The notes beneath the pieces are model-generated. The model worked only from the letters and a program-made list of their open reading frames with translations, searched no databases and was not told where the DNA came from. This document shows, piece after piece, positions 27,479 to 36,012 of a DNA stretch of 64,000 nucleotides (its first letter is position 1; each line of letters begins with the position of its first letter). The translations under genes and the position numbers were made by a program. The DNA is from VYDC01 sp963667515 (GTDB lineage: Bacteria; Chloroflexota; Dehalococcoidia; UBA2979), in NCBI GenBank assembly GCA_963667515.2, contig CAXXXY010000007.1:256639-320638 (forward strand), written 5' to 3'.

Positions 27479-28498
27479 ATGACGAGCGACGCGGGCGAGC
27501 GACCACCCCCGAGCCGGCGCATGCCGGCGACCGACGACTTCGCGACGGGCGCCGCCATCGGCGAGCCCGTGCCGGACTTCACGCTCCCCGACCAGCGCGG
27601 ACGGCCCGTCACGCTCTCCGAGGTGTTGCGCGAGTCGCGGGCGCTGCTCGTCTTCCACCGCTCCGCGCGCTGGTGACCGTTCTGCCGCACGCAGCTCGTG
27701 GAGCTGCAGACGCACCTCGCAGGGCTCGCTGAGCAGGGCATCCTCCCGCTCGTCGTCAGCTACGACTCGCAGGAGGTGCTCGCCGGCTTCGCTGAGGACC
27801 ACGGCATTGAGTACCCGCTGCTCTCCGACGAGGGCTCCGAGGTGATCCGCCGCTACGGCATCCTCAACACGCTGATCGACGAAGGCGAGGAAAACCACGG
27901 CATCCCCTTCCCCGGCACCTACCTCGTCGGGCGCGACGGGCGGGTGGAGGAGAAGCGCTTCCACCGCGAGTACCGCGTGCGCGAGTCGGGCGCCACGGTG
28001 CTGCGCAGCCTCGGCGGGCGGCCCGAGCTCGCGGGCTACCCCAGCGCGGAGGGCGGGGACGACCAGCTCGGCATCACGGCCACCCTCGCGGCGCCCGACT
28101 TCAAGTTCGAGCAGGTGGTGGACCTCGTCGTGCGGCTGCGGCTGGCTCCGGGGCTGCACCTCTATGGGGAGCCGCAGGACGAGCCGGTGCAGGAGGGGCT
28201 GTATCCGACGACGGTCAGCGTCACCTCGACGGCGCCACTGCGCGTGGGCGAGCCGCGCTACCCGGCGACGCAGCCGCACCACGTGGAGGGTATCGACGCC
28301 GAGCTCCCCGCCTTCGTCGGCGAGCTGGAGGTGGTGGTGCCCCTGATCAGCGACAGCCGCGAGGGCGTCATCCCCCTCGACGTCGAGGTCAGCTACCAGG
28401 CGTGCTCCGACCGCGAGTGCTACATCCCGCGCACGGAGCGGCTGCACCTGGACGTGCCGACCGGAGCGCTGGTGCCGGGACGGCCTGCCCCGGCGTAG
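27479..28498 (+). CDS. Selenocysteine-containing redoxin fused to DsbD-alpha-like domain
   Basis: Read through one in-frame TGA (27674-27676) this gives a 339-residue protein with Sec at residue 66. The upstream frame (PDFTLPDQRGRPVTLSEVL, then LLVFHRSARW) and the downstream frame (PFCRTQLVELQTHLAGLAEQ, ILPLVVSYDSQEVLAGFAED, FPGTYLVGRDG) form one continuous AhpC/TSA-like redoxin. The TGA falls exactly at the first cysteine of the catalytic CPFC (here U-P-F-C). The C-terminal 120 residues, with PGLHLYGEPQ and VSYQACSDRECYIP, resemble the periplasmic N-terminal domain of DsbD. A GC hairpin starts 15 bases after the UGA. TGA followed by an intact frame at this residue is the hallmark of selenocysteine. 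The protein probably reduces peroxides or protein disulfides; no signal peptide is seen. RBS GGAGGCGAG precedes the ATG. Confidence 0.82.
27691..27707 (+). promoter_or_regulatory. Candidate bacterial SECIS hairpin of the selenoredoxin
   Basis: GCAGCTC-GTG-GAGCTGC forms a perfect 7-bp stem starting 15 bases after the UGA, inside the coding sequence. This is where SelB-dependent SECIS elements lie in bacteria. The loop region contains the GU expected of the apical recognition site. The fold is read by eye. Confidence 0.6.
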
Positions 28499-28568
28499 GG
28501 CCCCGGGCGGCCGCACGAGCGACGGCCCGCGGGCGCTCGCTGCGGTGCCGCGGCGTACGATGCCGCGC

Positions 28569-29450
28569 ATGGCGGAGCAGGCCCCCCGGCTGTGGCGGCT
28601 GCTGGTGCAGTGCCCCGATCGACCGGGCATCGTGGCGGCCGTCTCCTCCTACCTCGCGCGGCAGGGCGCGAACATCGTGCACGCCGACCAGCACTCGACG
28701 GCGGGCGCGCCCGGCGGCGAACAGCCGCGCTTCTTCATGCGCATCGAGCTCGACGCCGGCGGGGTGGCCGCGCCCGCCGCCGATCTCGAGCGCGGCTTCG
28801 CCGAGGAGGTGGCGGCGCCGTTCGCGATGGAGTGGCGCCTCGCCGACGCGGCGGCGCGGCAGCGCGTGGCGGTGCTCGTCTCGCGCGCCGACCACTGCCT
28901 GCTGGAGCTGCTCTGGCGCTGGCGCCGTGGCGAGCTCCCCATCGAGGTGCCGCTCGTCGTCTCCAACCACGAGGCGCTGCGCGAGCAGGTGGAGACGTTC
29001 GGCATCCCGTTCCACCACCTGCCGGTGACGCCGGAGACGAAGCCCCAGCAGGAGCGCGCCGTGCTGGAGGCGCTGGCGGACCGCGTCGACCTGGTGGTGC
29101 TGGCGCGCTACATGCAGGTGCTGTCGGGAGACTTCATCGCGCGCTACCCCTCGCGCGTGATCAACATCCACCACTCGTTCCTCCCCGCCTTCGCGGGCGC
29201 CGACCCCTACCGGCAGGCGTTCGAGCGCGGGGTGAAGATCATCGGCGCCACCGCGCACTACGCGACGGAGGAGCTGGACGAGGGCCCGATCCTCGAGCAG
29301 GACGTGGCGCGTGTGACGCACCGCGAGGCTCGCGACCAGCTCGTGCGCCTCGGCCGCGAGGTGGAGCGCTCGGTCCTCGCACGCGCGGTGCAGTGGCATG
29401 TCGAGGACCGCGTGTTCGTCCACGGCCGCAAGACCATCGTCTTCCGCTAG
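28569..29450 (+). CDS. purU: Formyltetrahydrofolate deformylase
   Basis: This 293-residue protein has an N-terminal ACT-type regulatory domain (LVQCPDRPGIVAAVSSYLAR) and a C-terminal formyltransferase-fold catalytic domain. The active-site Asn-His pair is in NIHHSFLPAF (about residue 200) and the catalytic Asp is in LDEGPILEQD. PurU hydrolyses 10-formyl-THF to THF and formate, balancing one-carbon units. Formate dehydrogenases are classic selenoenzymes, but none is in the window. The ATG at 28569 gives the usual N-terminus; an ATG three codons earlier is possible. Repeat element B begins immediately after the stop. Confidence 0.9.
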   Translation: MAEQAPRLWRLLVQCPDRPGIVAAVSSYLARQGANIVHADQHSTAGAPGGEQPRFFMRIELDAGGVAAPAADLERGFAEEVAAPFAMEWRLADAAARQRVAVLVSRADHCLLELLWRWRRGELPIEVPLVVSNHEALREQVETFGIPFHHLPVTPETKPQQERAVLEALADRVDLVVLARYMQVLSGDFIARYPSRVINIHHSFLPAFAGADPYRQAFERGVKIIGATAHYATEELDEGPILEQDVARVTHREARDQLVRLGREVERSVLARAVQWHVEDRVFVHGRKTIVFR

Positions 29451-29680
29451 GCAGCGTTCCGGCAGCGTTCCGCTGCACGCTGGGGGCTGCCGCTCCTGCG
29501 GCAGTGGCTTTCGGTTTCGTGTGGGGCGGCGGTTGGGCTGGATGGCTCGCGGCCGACGAGGGGAGTCGTGCGCGCTCCGGGAGCGCAGTGCCGAGCCCTC
29601 TGGCCCGCCCGGTGAGCCGCCGTGAGACCGAGCACCGCCGACAGGAGCGGAAGCCCTGAGCGTGCAGCGGAACGCTGCCT
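29451..29680. repeat. REPIN/MITE-like element B
   Basis: The left arm starts GCAGCGTTCCGCTGC (29462-29476), preceded by a partial extra head, and continues ACGCT..GGGCTGCCGCTCCTG. The right arm, read on the other strand, starts with the identical GCAGCGTTCCGCTGC (29664-29678) and continues ACGCT..GGGCTTCCGCTCCTG. The stem has A-T pairs replaced by G-C pairs compared with elements A and C (GCAACG/CGTTGC becomes GCAGCG/CGCTGC), so pairing is conserved. The element lies directly after the purU stop and before the DEAD-box gene. Its centre of about 150 bp contains no gene. Confidence 0.75.
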
Positions 29681-29805
29681 GCTATGATGGCGGGGATGAT
29701 CCAATCCCCGGGCCGCGCGCCGCGACCGGCCAGCGCGCCCACGCCGCACCACGACACCCCTTCCAGCTATCGCGAGAGCGCCGGTCCCCTCGCCGAGCGC
29801 GGCCT

Positions 29806-32160
29806 GTGACGCCCTTGGGCCGCATCCTCAAGCGCATCGTCGGCCAGGACGACGACCGGGGCGAGAAGGAGCGCGCCGCCGTCGCGACGCGGGAGCCCGC
29901 CGCCGAGCGAGGCGGCCGGCGCGACGCCATCGCGGAGAGCCCCGACGCCGCGCCGCTCGATGGCGAGCAGATCGATGGCGAGCAGAAGCGTCGTCGGCGC
30001 GGTCGCCGCGGGGGCCGCGGCCGCCGCAAGGGAGGCGCGGGCGGCGAGGCCGCCACCAACGGCGCCGAGCCGGGCGGCGAGCCGCCCGGCCCCGCTGCCC
30101 AGCAGCCCGCCGCCCAGCAGCCCAGCGCACGGCAGCCCGCCGCTGCGCCGCGCGAGACGCGCGACGAGCGGCCGCGCGGCCGCGACGGCCGAGCGGGCGC
30201 TAGAGGCAGCGGCGCCAGAGACGGCGGCGGCCAGCGCCGCGGGCGCGGGCCCGTGCGCGGCCTCGGCGACCGCCGAGGGCCCCGCGAGCGCGCAGCGCTG
30301 GAGCAGCCGCTGCCCGAGGATGTCGCGTTCCGCCCCGCCACCGAGGGCGGGGATGACTCGCTGCTGCCGGGACGCCGCCGCCGTCCGCCGGGGCCGCGCA
30401 CCACCAACCGCGTGATCCTCGTGGGTGGCCGTCGCTACCTGCCGTCGGTGGAGGCGTCGCGAACGGAGCCGCTGCCGCCACCCGAGGCGCCGCCGATCGA
30501 GCTGCGCCCCGAGCCGCACGAGCCGCCGCCCGCGCGCCACGACGAGAGCGGCGCCCCAATCGAGGACGAGGGCGCGCCGCGCAAGCGCCGGCGTGGCCGC
30601 CGCGGCGGCCGTCGCCACCGCCGCCACGACGAGGCCGCGACGGCCCTCGACGGCGGCGTCGAGGGGCAGGCGCCGGACGAGGGCGCGCAGGGCGTCGAGC
30701 GCGAGTCGGAGCCGGCCGCCGCCGCGCCCGAGCGGGCGCCGCGGGCCGAGGCGATCGACGCGCCGCGAGCCGAGCCGATCGACGCGCCAGGTGCCGAATC
30801 GATCAAGGCGCCACGCGCCGAGGCACCACAGGCGGAGGCGCCGCGCGAGCGTGAGCGGGCCGCTCCGCCGCCCGAGCGCGAGCCGGTGCGCGTGGACCGA
30901 CGGCGCTCCGCCGAGCCCGAGCCGGCGCGCGCGCGCACGGAGCCCGCCGAGCCAGTGCCCATCGAGGTCGAGCGCGAGCAGCGCCCACGGCGCGAGCCGG
31001 CCCCGACGCCTGAGCGGCGTCCCGCCGCGGAGCTGCCCGCGGCGTTCGCGGCGCTCGGCGTGGGGGAGGCGTGCCTGCAGACCCTCGCGGAGATGGGCTT
31101 CGAGGAGCCGACGCCGATCCAGGAGCGCACGATCCCCGCGCTGCTCGCGGGGCGCGACGTCGTGGGCGTGGCGCAGACGGGCAGCGGCAAGACGCTGGCC
31201 TTCGGGCTGCCGCTCGCGGAGAGCGTGGACGTGGCGCGCCGCGAGGTGCAGGCCGTCGTGCTCGTGCCCACGCGCGAGCTCGCGCAGCAGGTGCTCGGCG
31301 TGCTGCAAGAGGTCGCCATGCCGCACGGGCTGGACGTGGTCGGGCTGCTGGGCGGGCGCGCGCTCGCCGGGGACTTCCGCGCGCTGGAGGGCCGGCCGCA
31401 CATCGTCGTCGGCACGCCGGGGCGCATCCTCGATCACCTGCGTCGCGGGACGCTGGAGCTGCGCGCCGTTCGCTACGCCGTCCTCGACGAGGCGGACGAG
31501 ATGCTGGACATCGGCTTCCTGCCCGACATCACGCGCATCCTCTCGAAGACGCCGCGCAGGCGGCAGACCGCGCTCTTCTCGGCGACCATGCCCCACGCGG
31601 TGATGCGGCTGGTGCGCCGCTACATGCAGGACCCGGAGACCGTCTCCGTCGTGGCGCAGTACGACACCGTCGAGACCATCGATCAGTACTACGTCGAGGT
31701 GGCGCACCGCGACAAGCTGCGCGGCCTGCGCGAGCTGGTGGAGCGCGAGCTGAAGGGCCGCACGCTCGTCTTCTCGCGCACGCGGCGCGGCGTGGACTAC
31801 GTCTCCGATCGGCTGCTCGAGATGGGCGTGCGCGCGGGTGCGCTGCACGGCGACATGGATCAGCGGCGGCGCGACCAGGTGGTGCGCCGCTTCCGCGAGG
31901 GCGAGCTGGATCTGCTGGTGGCGACGAACGTCGCGGCTCGCGGCCTCGACATCCCGGAGATCACGCACGTCGTGAACTTCGACGTGCCGCAGAACGCGGA
32001 GGAGTACGTGCACCGCATCGGCCGCACGGGCCGCGCGGGGCGCCACGGCACCGCGATCACGCTCGTCTCCGAGCACGACATCGGCGAGTTCGATGTGCTG
32101 CTCGCGGCCTTCGGCGACCGGCTGCGGCAGGAGCGCCTCGATCTGTACGAGCCCGCCTAG
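29806..32160 (+). CDS. DEAD-box RNA helicase with long disordered N-terminus
   Basis: This protein has about 784 residues. The first 400 are Arg/Glu/Pro/Ala-rich and disordered, with RGG-like and RRRGRRGG clusters and EAP/ID repeats such as EPIDAPGAESIKAP. The helicase core follows with a Q motif (GFEEPTPIQERTIPALL), AQTGSGKT (motif I), PTRELAQQ (Ia), TPGRILD (Ib), DEADEM (II, DEAD), SATMP (III), LVFSRTRRG (IV), ATNVAARGLDIPEITHV (V) and HRIGRTGRAG (VI). It probably remodels structured RNA in ribosome assembly or mRNA decay; the basic tail may bind RNA. The GTG at 29806 is my preferred start; the frame is open further upstream into the repeat element. Confidence 0.88.
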   Translation: MTPLGRILKRIVGQDDDRGEKERAAVATREPAAERGGRRDAIAESPDAAPLDGEQIDGEQKRRRRGRRGGRGRRKGGAGGEAATNGAEPGGEPPGPAAQQPAAQQPSARQPAAAPRETRDERPRGRDGRAGARGSGARDGGGQRRGRGPVRGLGDRRGPRERAALEQPLPEDVAFRPATEGGDDSLLPGRRRRPPGPRTTNRVILVGGRRYLPSVEASRTEPLPPPEAPPIELRPEPHEPPPARHDESGAPIEDEGAPRKRRRGRRGGRRHRRHDEAATALDGGVEGQAPDEGAQGVERESEPAAAAPERAPRAEAIDAPRAEPIDAPGAESIKAPRAEAPQAEAPRERERAAPPPEREPVRVDRRRSAEPEPARARTEPAEPVPIEVEREQRPRREPAPTPERRPAAELPAAFAALGVGEACLQTLAEMGFEEPTPIQERTIPALLAGRDVVGVAQTGSGKTLAFGLPLAESVDVARREVQAVVLVPTRELAQQVLGVLQEVAMPHGLDVVGLLGGRALAGDFRALEGRPHIVVGTPGRILDHLRRGTLELRAVRYAVLDEADEMLDIGFLPDITRILSKTPRRRQTALFSATMPHAVMRLVRRYMQDPETVSVVAQYDTVETIDQYYVEVAHRDKLRGLRELVERELKGRTLVFSRTRRGVDYVSDRLLEMGVRAGALHGDMDQRRRDQVVRRFREGELDLLVATNVAARGLDIPEITHVVNFDVPQNAEEYVHRIGRTGRAGRHGTAITLVSEHDIGEFDVLLAAFGDRLRQERLDLYEPA

Positions 32161-32249
32161 CGGCGGGCTGCGAGGCGGCGCGGGCGAGCGCGCCGCCCCG
32201 CTTCGCGGTACGATCGAAGGCGCTCCCACGCGCGAACTGCGAGCTGCCC

Positions 32250-33535
32250 GTGCGCCTGTCCGCGCCTACCTCTGTGCGCCTGGCCCTACGCTGGCGCCGC
32301 TGTGCCCTCGTGGGCGTGCCGCTGCTCGCGCTGCTCGTCGCGGCGTGCGGCGGCGGGGGCGGCGCGGACGACTCGGCCGCGCAGCCCTCGGGCGTGACGG
32401 CGGCCGGCGAGGTGAGCGGCACCCCGGCGGGCGGCGGTGCCGGCGGGGCGTCCGCGGCGGCGCCGGATGCGCCCTCGCGCCCCTCCGCTCCCGAGCTGAT
32501 CGGGCTCAGTGACTGGCTCAACAGCGAGCCGCTGACCCTCGCGGGGCAGGGTGAGCAGGGCCGCGTGGTGCTCATCGACTTCTGGACCTACACCTGCGTG
32601 AACTGCATCCGCACGCTGCCCTTCCTGCGCGACTGGCACGAGAAGTACGCGGAGCGCGGACTGACGGTCCTCGGCGTGCACGCGCCGGAGTTCGATTTCG
32701 AGCGCGACCCGGTGAACGTGCGCGACGCGGTCGTGCGCCACGAGCTGGGCTACCCCGTCGCACAGGACAACGAGATGGAGACGTGGAGCGCGTTCGGCAA
32801 TCGCTTCTGGCCCGCGAAGTACCTCGTAGGCGCCGACGGCGCGCTGCGCTACCAGCACTTCGGCGAGGGCGACTACGACGCTACCGAGCTCGCCATCCGC
32901 GCCGCGCTCGAAGACGCCGGCCACGACGTGAGCGACGTGCCGCTGGGCGGGGTGGAGCCGCCGGCGCTCGACGCCAATGCCGCGCGCGGCATCACCCGCG
33001 AGCTCTACGGCGGCTACGCGCGCAGCTACACGATCCAGGGGGTCTACGCGGCGCAAGAGGAGTACTTACGAGGGCCCCGACCGCACCGCGCTCTACGAGG
33101 ACGAGCCCGAGCATCACCACAACCAGTGGTACGCGCAGGGGCTGTGGCGCAACGAGGCCGAGGCGATCGTGCACGCCCGGCGCACGGAGACGCTCGAGGA
33201 CTACCTCGCGTTCCGCTTCGTGGGGCGCAGCGTGAACGTCGTGATGCGGCCCGCGACCGGCGAGGCATTCGAGGTGGTGGTGGAGCTCGATGGGCGCCCG
33301 CTGCGGCCGGAGGAGGCGGGCCCCGATGTGACGTTCTTCGAGCTGGCGGGCGCTGGCGGGCGCTGGTGGGGCGAGCGGCGGCGAGCGCCGCGCCGTCGTG
33401 GGCGTCGACGGGGCGCGGATGTATCGCGTGGTGCAGCTCCCCGCTCTCGGCGACCACGAGCTGCGGCTGCGCTCCACCTCGGACTCCTTCGCCATGTTCG
33501 CGGTGACCTTCGGCGCGTACACCGAGGGCGAGTGA
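32250..33535 (+). pseudogene. DipZ-like thioredoxin lipoprotein, disrupted by two frameshifts
   Basis: The N-terminus has a lipoprotein signal (VPLLALLVAACGG, lipobox LVAAC), then a thioredoxin-like domain with the active site TCVNCIRTLPFL (about residue 120). A C-terminal carbohydrate-binding-module-like region follows (YARSYTIQG, HHNQWYAQGLWRNE, YLAFRFVG), as in the DipZ/TlpA family. Near 33064 four extra bases (TTAC) break the frame, and near 33345-33370 the 10-mer GGCGGGCGCT is duplicated in tandem. Deleting those 4 and 10 bases restores one open frame to the TGA at 33533-33535. It would act in extracytoplasmic thiol-disulfide exchange if intact. Confidence 0.8.
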
Positions 33536-33536
33536 G

Positions 33537-34637
33537 GTGGCGCTCGCGCGCGGGCTCAGCGGGCTCGGCGGGCTGGGGCGGCCGGTGCGGCGCCCGCGGC
33601 GGCGGCGGCTCGCGTTCCTGCTGCTCGCGCTCGCCGGAGCGATCGCGGCCGCGTGCGGCGCCTCTTTCGGTGACGCTGACGAGCCCGCCGAGGGCGGCGA
33701 GCGCCCGCTCGTCGCGCGCGATCCGGAGTCGGTCGGGCTGCTGCTGGCGGGCTATCCGGTCTACGACGACCCGTCGAGCGGGCTGCGCGTGATCTTCGGC
33801 ACGCCCGACCTCGGGGTGGGGCGGCACCGCGTGGCGTTCGCGCTCACCGACCCCGCCCAGGGACTGGTGCGGCTGCCCATCCTGCGCGCCGCCTCGTACT
33901 ACTACCCGCGCGGCGCGAGCGGCCCGCGCGAGGGGCCGGTGGAGCAAGCGACGGCGCGCTTCTTCGAGTTCCCCTTCGGGACGCGCGGCATCTTCAGCGC
34001 GGAGCTCACGCTCGATCGCCCCGGCGACTGGGGGCTGGAGCTGACGCTGCCCGCGCCCGACGGCGGCACGCGCAGCACCACCTTCCTCTTCCCCGTCGCT
34101 GAGCGAACGAGCGCGCCCGCCGTCGGCGACCGAGCGCCCGCGAGCGCGAGCCGCACCGTAGCCGACGTGGCCTCGCTGGCCGAGCTGACCACCGGGCACG
34201 AGCCCGACGCGGCGCTCTACCGGCTCTCGATCGCCGACGCCCTCGCGGAGGCGCGGCCCTTCGTCGTGGTGTTCGCCAGCCCCGCGTTCTGCACCAACGC
34301 GCTGTGCGGCCCGCAGGTGGAGGTGCTCTCGGCGCTGGCGGCGCGGCACGGGGAGCGCGCGAACTTCCTGCACGTCGACCTCTACGAGAACCCGGACGAG
34401 ATCCGGGGCGACCTCGACCGCGCCGTGCGCACGCCCGTGCTCGAGGAGTGGGGCATCCACACCGACGAGTGGACGTTCGTCGTGGACGCGGACGGTCGCG
34501 TGGCCGGCCGCTTCGAGGCGTTCGTCACCGAGCGCGAGCTGGAGCAGGCGCTGCTCGCGGTCCTCGACGCCGGCCGCGTGGAGCGTCGCGTCTCGCGCTG
34601 CCCGCGTGTCGCCTCCCCGCGCGAGACGCGCAGGTAG
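33537..34637 (+). CDS. Thioredoxin-fold lipoprotein
   Basis: This protein is of about 366 residues. It has a lipoprotein-type signal (LAFLLLALAGAIAAACGAS, lipobox AAAC) after a basic N-terminus and a central immunoglobulin/CopC-like region of about 150 residues. A C-terminal thioredoxin-like domain has a non-standard CTNALC (two cysteines four apart, about residue 250) followed by VEVLSALAARHGERANFLHVDLYE. The GTG start lies 1 base after the stop of the preceding DipZ-like gene, so the two were one unit. The Cx4C spacing recalls Sco/redoxin-like copper or disulfide chaperones, but the exact family is not recognised. Confidence 0.7.
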   Translation: MALARGLSGLGGLGRPVRRPRRRRLAFLLLALAGAIAAACGASFGDADEPAEGGERPLVARDPESVGLLLAGYPVYDDPSSGLRVIFGTPDLGVGRHRVAFALTDPAQGLVRLPILRAASYYYPRGASGPREGPVEQATARFFEFPFGTRGIFSAELTLDRPGDWGLELTLPAPDGGTRSTTFLFPVAERTSAPAVGDRAPASASRTVADVASLAELTTGHEPDAALYRLSIADALAEARPFVVVFASPAFCTNALCGPQVEVLSALAARHGERANFLHVDLYENPDEIRGDLDRAVRTPVLEEWGIHTDEWTFVVDADGRVAGRFEAFVTERELEQALLAVLDAGRVERRVSRCPRVASPRETRR

Positions 34638-35405
34638 AGCGCGAGCTGGCGGCGCTCGGTGGGCGACATGCGCAGCCACGCCGCGCCCAGCAGCGGCGCG
34701 CGGGGCGCGGGGCGGCCTCGGGGAGCGGGCAGGCGGCCAGCGCCTCGGCGAGCCGCGCCTCGACCGCCTCGGCGTGGGCGCCACGCCGGCAGCGCCGCGC
34801 GCGCGCGCCGCTCGCCCGCCCCGGCGCGCCGAGCTCGCGGGCGGCGCAGCGGTAGGCGCGCTGCGGCGTGCCGCCCTCGGCGTGCGTGTTGCCGGCGGTG
34901 CGCGCCGCGCCCGCGTGCCGGCCCACGCCCGCGAGCAGGTAGAGGGCGGCGGGGCGGCGCGGATCGCCGCGGCTCCCGGTGGCGCGTCGCGCCGCGCGCA
35001 CCCGATCGAAGAGGGCGCGCGCCACGAGCGGCGGCTGCCGCCCGCGCCCGATCACGCGGCCGTGCAGCGTCAGATGCGTAGACGGGGTTCGTGAGGATCG
35101 TGGCGACGGCGGCCTTGCCGCCGTGCCGCGCTGGGCCCTCGTGGCCATGTCCGGGGGCCGGGGCCGGCGCGCGGCGCGCGCGATCAGGGCGCAGAGCTTC
35201 TCAGCAGCCCCGCCACCTCGGGCGGCAGCGGGTCGCGGCCGGCCGAGGGCGTCTCGCTTCGCGCCGCTCGGGCGCGCGTCGTGCGCCCCTGCGTCGTCGC
35301 CCGCCGAGGCTGCGTCGTCCGTGCGGAGCTGCTCATCGTCGCCGTCGCGGCGCGCGCCCCCCTCTGTCGCGGCCGGCAGGGGTCGCCTACGGGCGAAGTA
35401 CGGAA
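34638..35405 (-). pseudogene. Decayed large serine recombinase
   Basis: No intact frame exists, but minus-strand fragments in shifting frames spell parts of the recombinase and zinc-ribbon region of large serine integrases. GHGGKAAVATILTNPVY is near 35090-35130. HGRVIGRGRQPPLVARALFD and PAALYLLAGVG are at about 34930-35060, and the YRCAARELG ribbon end and SPTERRQLALYLRVSRG are near 34640-34870. The N-terminal catalytic serine region is not recognisable. An AT-rich promoter region at its 5' end faces an HTH gene, the usual recombinase/regulator layout of an integrative element. The fragment is non-functional. Confidence 0.6.
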
Positions 35406-35448
35406 AGGACTATATTATACAGGACTGCTGAATAGTTCTATGAGGACT
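35406..35448. promoter_or_regulatory. AT-rich divergent promoter region with AGGACT direct repeats
   Basis: An island of low GC content stands out here. It contains a perfect TATAAT on the minus strand (35414-35419) pointing into the recombinase remnant. AGGACT occurs three times in direct orientation (35406-35411, 35421-35426, 35443-35448). These are plausible operator sites for the HTH protein encoded from 35459. No good -35 is seen. Confidence 0.45.
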
Positions 35449-35458
35449 GCGCACGTGC

Positions 35459-35998
35459 GTGCTGTATCCTCGGCTGGTGGTGAGCTCGCGTGACGAGAGA
35501 AATCGGCGTATCGGGGCGCGCGTCCGCGCGGCGCGGGAGCGGCTGCGCCCGCCGCGGTCGCAGGAGTGGGTGGTGCGTGGGCTCGCCGAGCGGGGAGCGA
35601 CGCACGCGCAGGAGTGGCTCTCGAAGATCGAGCGTGGCGAGCGCACGTTGCTCGCGCCGGACGCGCAGGCGCTGGGCGAGGTGCTGGGCGTCTCGGCCGG
35701 CGAGCTGCTGGGCGACGAGCGCATGGCGCTCGACGCGTTTCGCCGGCTGCTCCCGACCTGGGAAGAGCTGACCGCCGAGGAGCAGGAGGCGCTGCTCGCC
35801 GGCTTCGAGCTGCAGCTCCGGGCGATCGCCGACGGCCGCCGCCTGGCGCTGGGCGCCACGGACCGCGAGCCCGGCGACGGCCCGCGCGAGGCACCTACCG
35901 CCCCGTACATCGCGGGCCCCGCAGACCCCGGCGGGGCAGACGCGAGCGCGACAGATGGGGGCGCGGCGGAGCCCGGCGCGGTCGCGCCCCCCGGCTAG
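35459..35998 (+). CDS. XRE-type HTH regulator of a decayed integrative element
   Basis: This protein has up to 179 residues. A helix-turn-helix of the XRE type covers about residues 15-80 (RIGARVRAARERLRPPRS; GATHAQEWLSKIERGERTLL; LGEVLGVSAGELLG). An acidic helix follows (PTWEELTAEEQEALLAGFELQL), then a Pro/Gly/Ala-rich tail. A GTG at about 35477-35480 is an alternative start. Adjacent to a serine-recombinase remnant and an AT-rich promoter, it is probably the former regulator of that element. A duplicated CCCCCGGCTAGCGG lies at its stop, and the IS481 copy inserted in the second duplicate. Confidence 0.7.
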   Translation: MLYPRLVVSSRDERNRRIGARVRAARERLRPPRSQEWVVRGLAERGATHAQEWLSKIERGERTLLAPDAQALGEVLGVSAGELLGDERMALDAFRRLLPTWEELTAEEQEALLAGFELQLRAIADGRRLALGATDREPGDGPREAPTAPYIAGPADPGGADASATDGGAAEPGAVAPPG

Positions 35999-36012
35999 CG
36001 GCCCCCGGCTAG

